NCBI GenBank assembly: GCA_017395275.1
Contig: JAFPVN010000030.1
Coordinates: forward strand, 1 to 13,819
From: Candidatus Methanomethylophilaceae archaeon
Lineage (GTDB): Archaea > Thermoplasmatota > Thermoplasmata > Methanomassiliicoccales > Methanomethylophilaceae
Reading direction: 5' to 3'
DNA length: 13,819 nucleotides
The notes under the pieces are model-generated. The model worked only from the letters and a program-made list of their open reading frames with translations. It searched no databases and was not told where the DNA came from. Shown in pieces: positions 12,744 through 13,819 of the stretch (position 1 is its first letter; the number at the start of each line of letters is the position of its first letter). A program made the translations under genes and the position numbers.

Positions 12744-13819
12744 TGAACGCAAGGACGAAAATGATTCTGGCCTTGGGAATTACGGCAACTATGCTGGCCG
12801 TAGTATTCGCAGCTGTGCCGGGAGATGACTCAGAAGCCGCCCCTGGACCCAGCATAACCACACATCCATACTATTCGAATTGCAGCACATTCGTGTCGAA
12901 CGGGCCCATCACATATACGGGCTCCGGTAGCGGAAACACATACTACTTCACAGAGGACCCCACGTCTGACATCCACAGGGTGATGAGGTGCGAGATGGCA
13001 TTCAACGATCTTCAGACCGTGTCTCCCGTCAACGGAAACGATTACTGGGTCATGAGATACACGTACAATACGTCACTCACAGGCTACACACGTCTTATTG
13101 ATGATGTGCCTCTGGTTTTCCTTGACAAAGGCACTTGGACTGTAAATGTTGTCAGCGTCTCGTGGAGTGCATCTAATGTCTATTTCTCGAGCAATAACAC
13201 CTCGCAGTTCATCCCGCTCACGGACGGACATGGTTCTTCTGAACAGTTCAACATAGATAGGCCTCTAGCATACACCTTCAGCACAGGTGATAACTCCACG
13301 CCCTGGTACGCCCAGACCGTGACGTACAGCACAGACCCTGTATCCTCCAAGACGCCGGCACCGGCATACACCGGAACGGCCAAGCTGCTGTCGGACTACC
13401 ATTGGAAGAAATACACGACCACTGCAACCTTCACAGGCGAAGTCCAGAATTCGAATTACATCATGTTCGAAAAGGACAGCGCGGAAGAGACCGCCTTCAT
13501 AAACAATATCGTAAATCTCAACAAATACGATGGGTCAGCGTATGCGAACAACCCCATAACGGTCGATTCCAAACAGGTGGTCCTGTATGCATGCGAGAAG
13601 ATCAGCAATTGGTCTAGCTCCGTGCCGAGCATCTATCTGGGTGTTGATTCGGGTTCAGGGTACGTCTACAACAACTATAACGTTACAACAACAGAGGTAC
13701 CCACTGGAACGGAAGTGAATTCCAAGATAACCGTTAATCCGCAATTCTCCATCGCCGTCCAGTTCGATACATCACGGATACAGTACGTCAAAATGACCCA
13801 GTCCAGCGGAGGCTACAGC
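12743..13819 (+). CDS. Secreted protein of unknown function, 3'-truncated by window edge
   Basis: A reading frame opens at ATG 12743 and stays open for 359 codons to the last base. The N-terminus is a clear signal peptide: MNARTK, a hydrophobic core (residues 7-25) and PGDDSEAAP with possible cleavage after A24 or A33. The rest has no further membrane helix and is rich in Ser, Thr, Tyr and Asn, as in extracellular beta-rich proteins. Seven N-glycosylation sequons are present (N46, N109, N151, N152, N184, N289, N313), plus three cysteines (C47, C83, C284). I recognise no domain. The start is supported by GGAGGGAT (12730-12737) and the one-base overlap with the permease stop. Codons end in A or T more often than in the neighbours. 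It could be a cargo, a partner or a surface protein made together with the ABC exporter; ABC-2 exporters do not usually move folded signal-peptide proteins, so direct cargo is doubtful. Confidence 0.8.
   Translation, partial: MNARTKMILALGITATMLAVVFAAVPGDDSEAAPGPSITTHPYYSNCSTFVSNGPITYTGSGSGNTYYFTEDPTSDIHRVMRCEMAFNDLQTVSPVNGNDYWVMRYTYNTSLTGYTRLIDDVPLVFLDKGTWTVNVVSVSWSASNVYFSSNNTSQFIPLTDGHGSSEQFNIDRPLAYTFSTGDNSTPWYAQTVTYSTDPVSSKTPAPAYTGTAKLLSDYHWKKYTTTATFTGEVQNSNYIMFEKDSAEETAFINNIVNLNKYDGSAYANNPITVDSKQVVLYACEKISNWSSSVPSIYLGVDSGSGYVYNNYNVTTTEVPTGTEVNSKITVNPQFSIAVQFDTSRIQYVKMTQSSGGYS

Noticed and set aside
13180..13617. Short open frames on both strands near the right edge
   Set aside because: They fall inside the 359-codon secreted protein frame, which has a start site, overlap and signal peptide.
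1..13819. tRNA, rRNA, CRISPR array, insertion sequence or integrase
   Set aside because: Reading both strands gave no cloverleaf, no regularly spaced repeats, no transposase motif and no terminal inverted repeats with target duplication.

Overview
The window reads as archaeal chromosome, most likely from a gut-type Methanomassiliicoccales (Thermoplasmata). Arginine codons are dominated by AGG, spacer promoters carry archaeal TATA-like boxes about 25 nt before start codons (several transcripts look leaderless), poly-T termination is visible, and all eleven stop codons that can be read are TGA. Absence of TAG (and of TAA) fits a lineage that reads TAG as pyrrolysine, but neither pyl genes nor any taxonomic marker lies in the window, so the assignment is an inference.

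Layout. 1-1585 (+): the tail of one bacterial-type PH (bPH2, YdbS-like) protein, overlapping by ATGA a 487-aa YdbT-like membrane protein with three bPH2 units. 1577-3905 (-): a CPA2-type cation:proton antiporter followed, with an 8-nt overlap, by a TatD-associated-type radical SAM protein that converges on the PH gene with a 9-nt overlap. 3947-5706 (-): an ABC exporter, ATPase then ABC-2 permease. 5707-5856: a divergent promoter region with repeated TAGGGG-type motifs. 5857-9588 (+): a 1243-aa single-gene helicase-nuclease with an N-terminal HRDC-like domain, a DUF4011-like region, a split SF1 helicase core (COG1112 type) and a C-terminal Vsr/DUF559-like (MTES_1575-type) nuclease. 9589-9846: a terminator and an AT-rich spacer with a perfect 20-bp palindrome and a second related inverted repeat. 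9847-10431 (+): an AbiEi-type antitoxin/regulator with no toxin beside it. 10477-10641 (-): a 54-aa 2[4Fe-4S] ferredoxin. 10798-13819 (+): a second ABC exporter (BcrA-like ATPase and ABC-2 permease) translationally coupled to a secreted protein that runs off the right edge.

How the genes may work together. The part most like an accessory or defence locus is 5857-10431: a helicase-nuclease of a class enriched in defence islands, then a lone AbiEi-family regulator with its own palindromic operators. The right-hand operon couples an ABC-2 exporter to a secreted, sequon-rich protein of unknown function. The left half (PH proteins, antiporter, radical SAM) looks like ordinary envelope and ion-homeostasis genes. 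No tRNA, rRNA, CRISPR array, transposase or integrase was seen.
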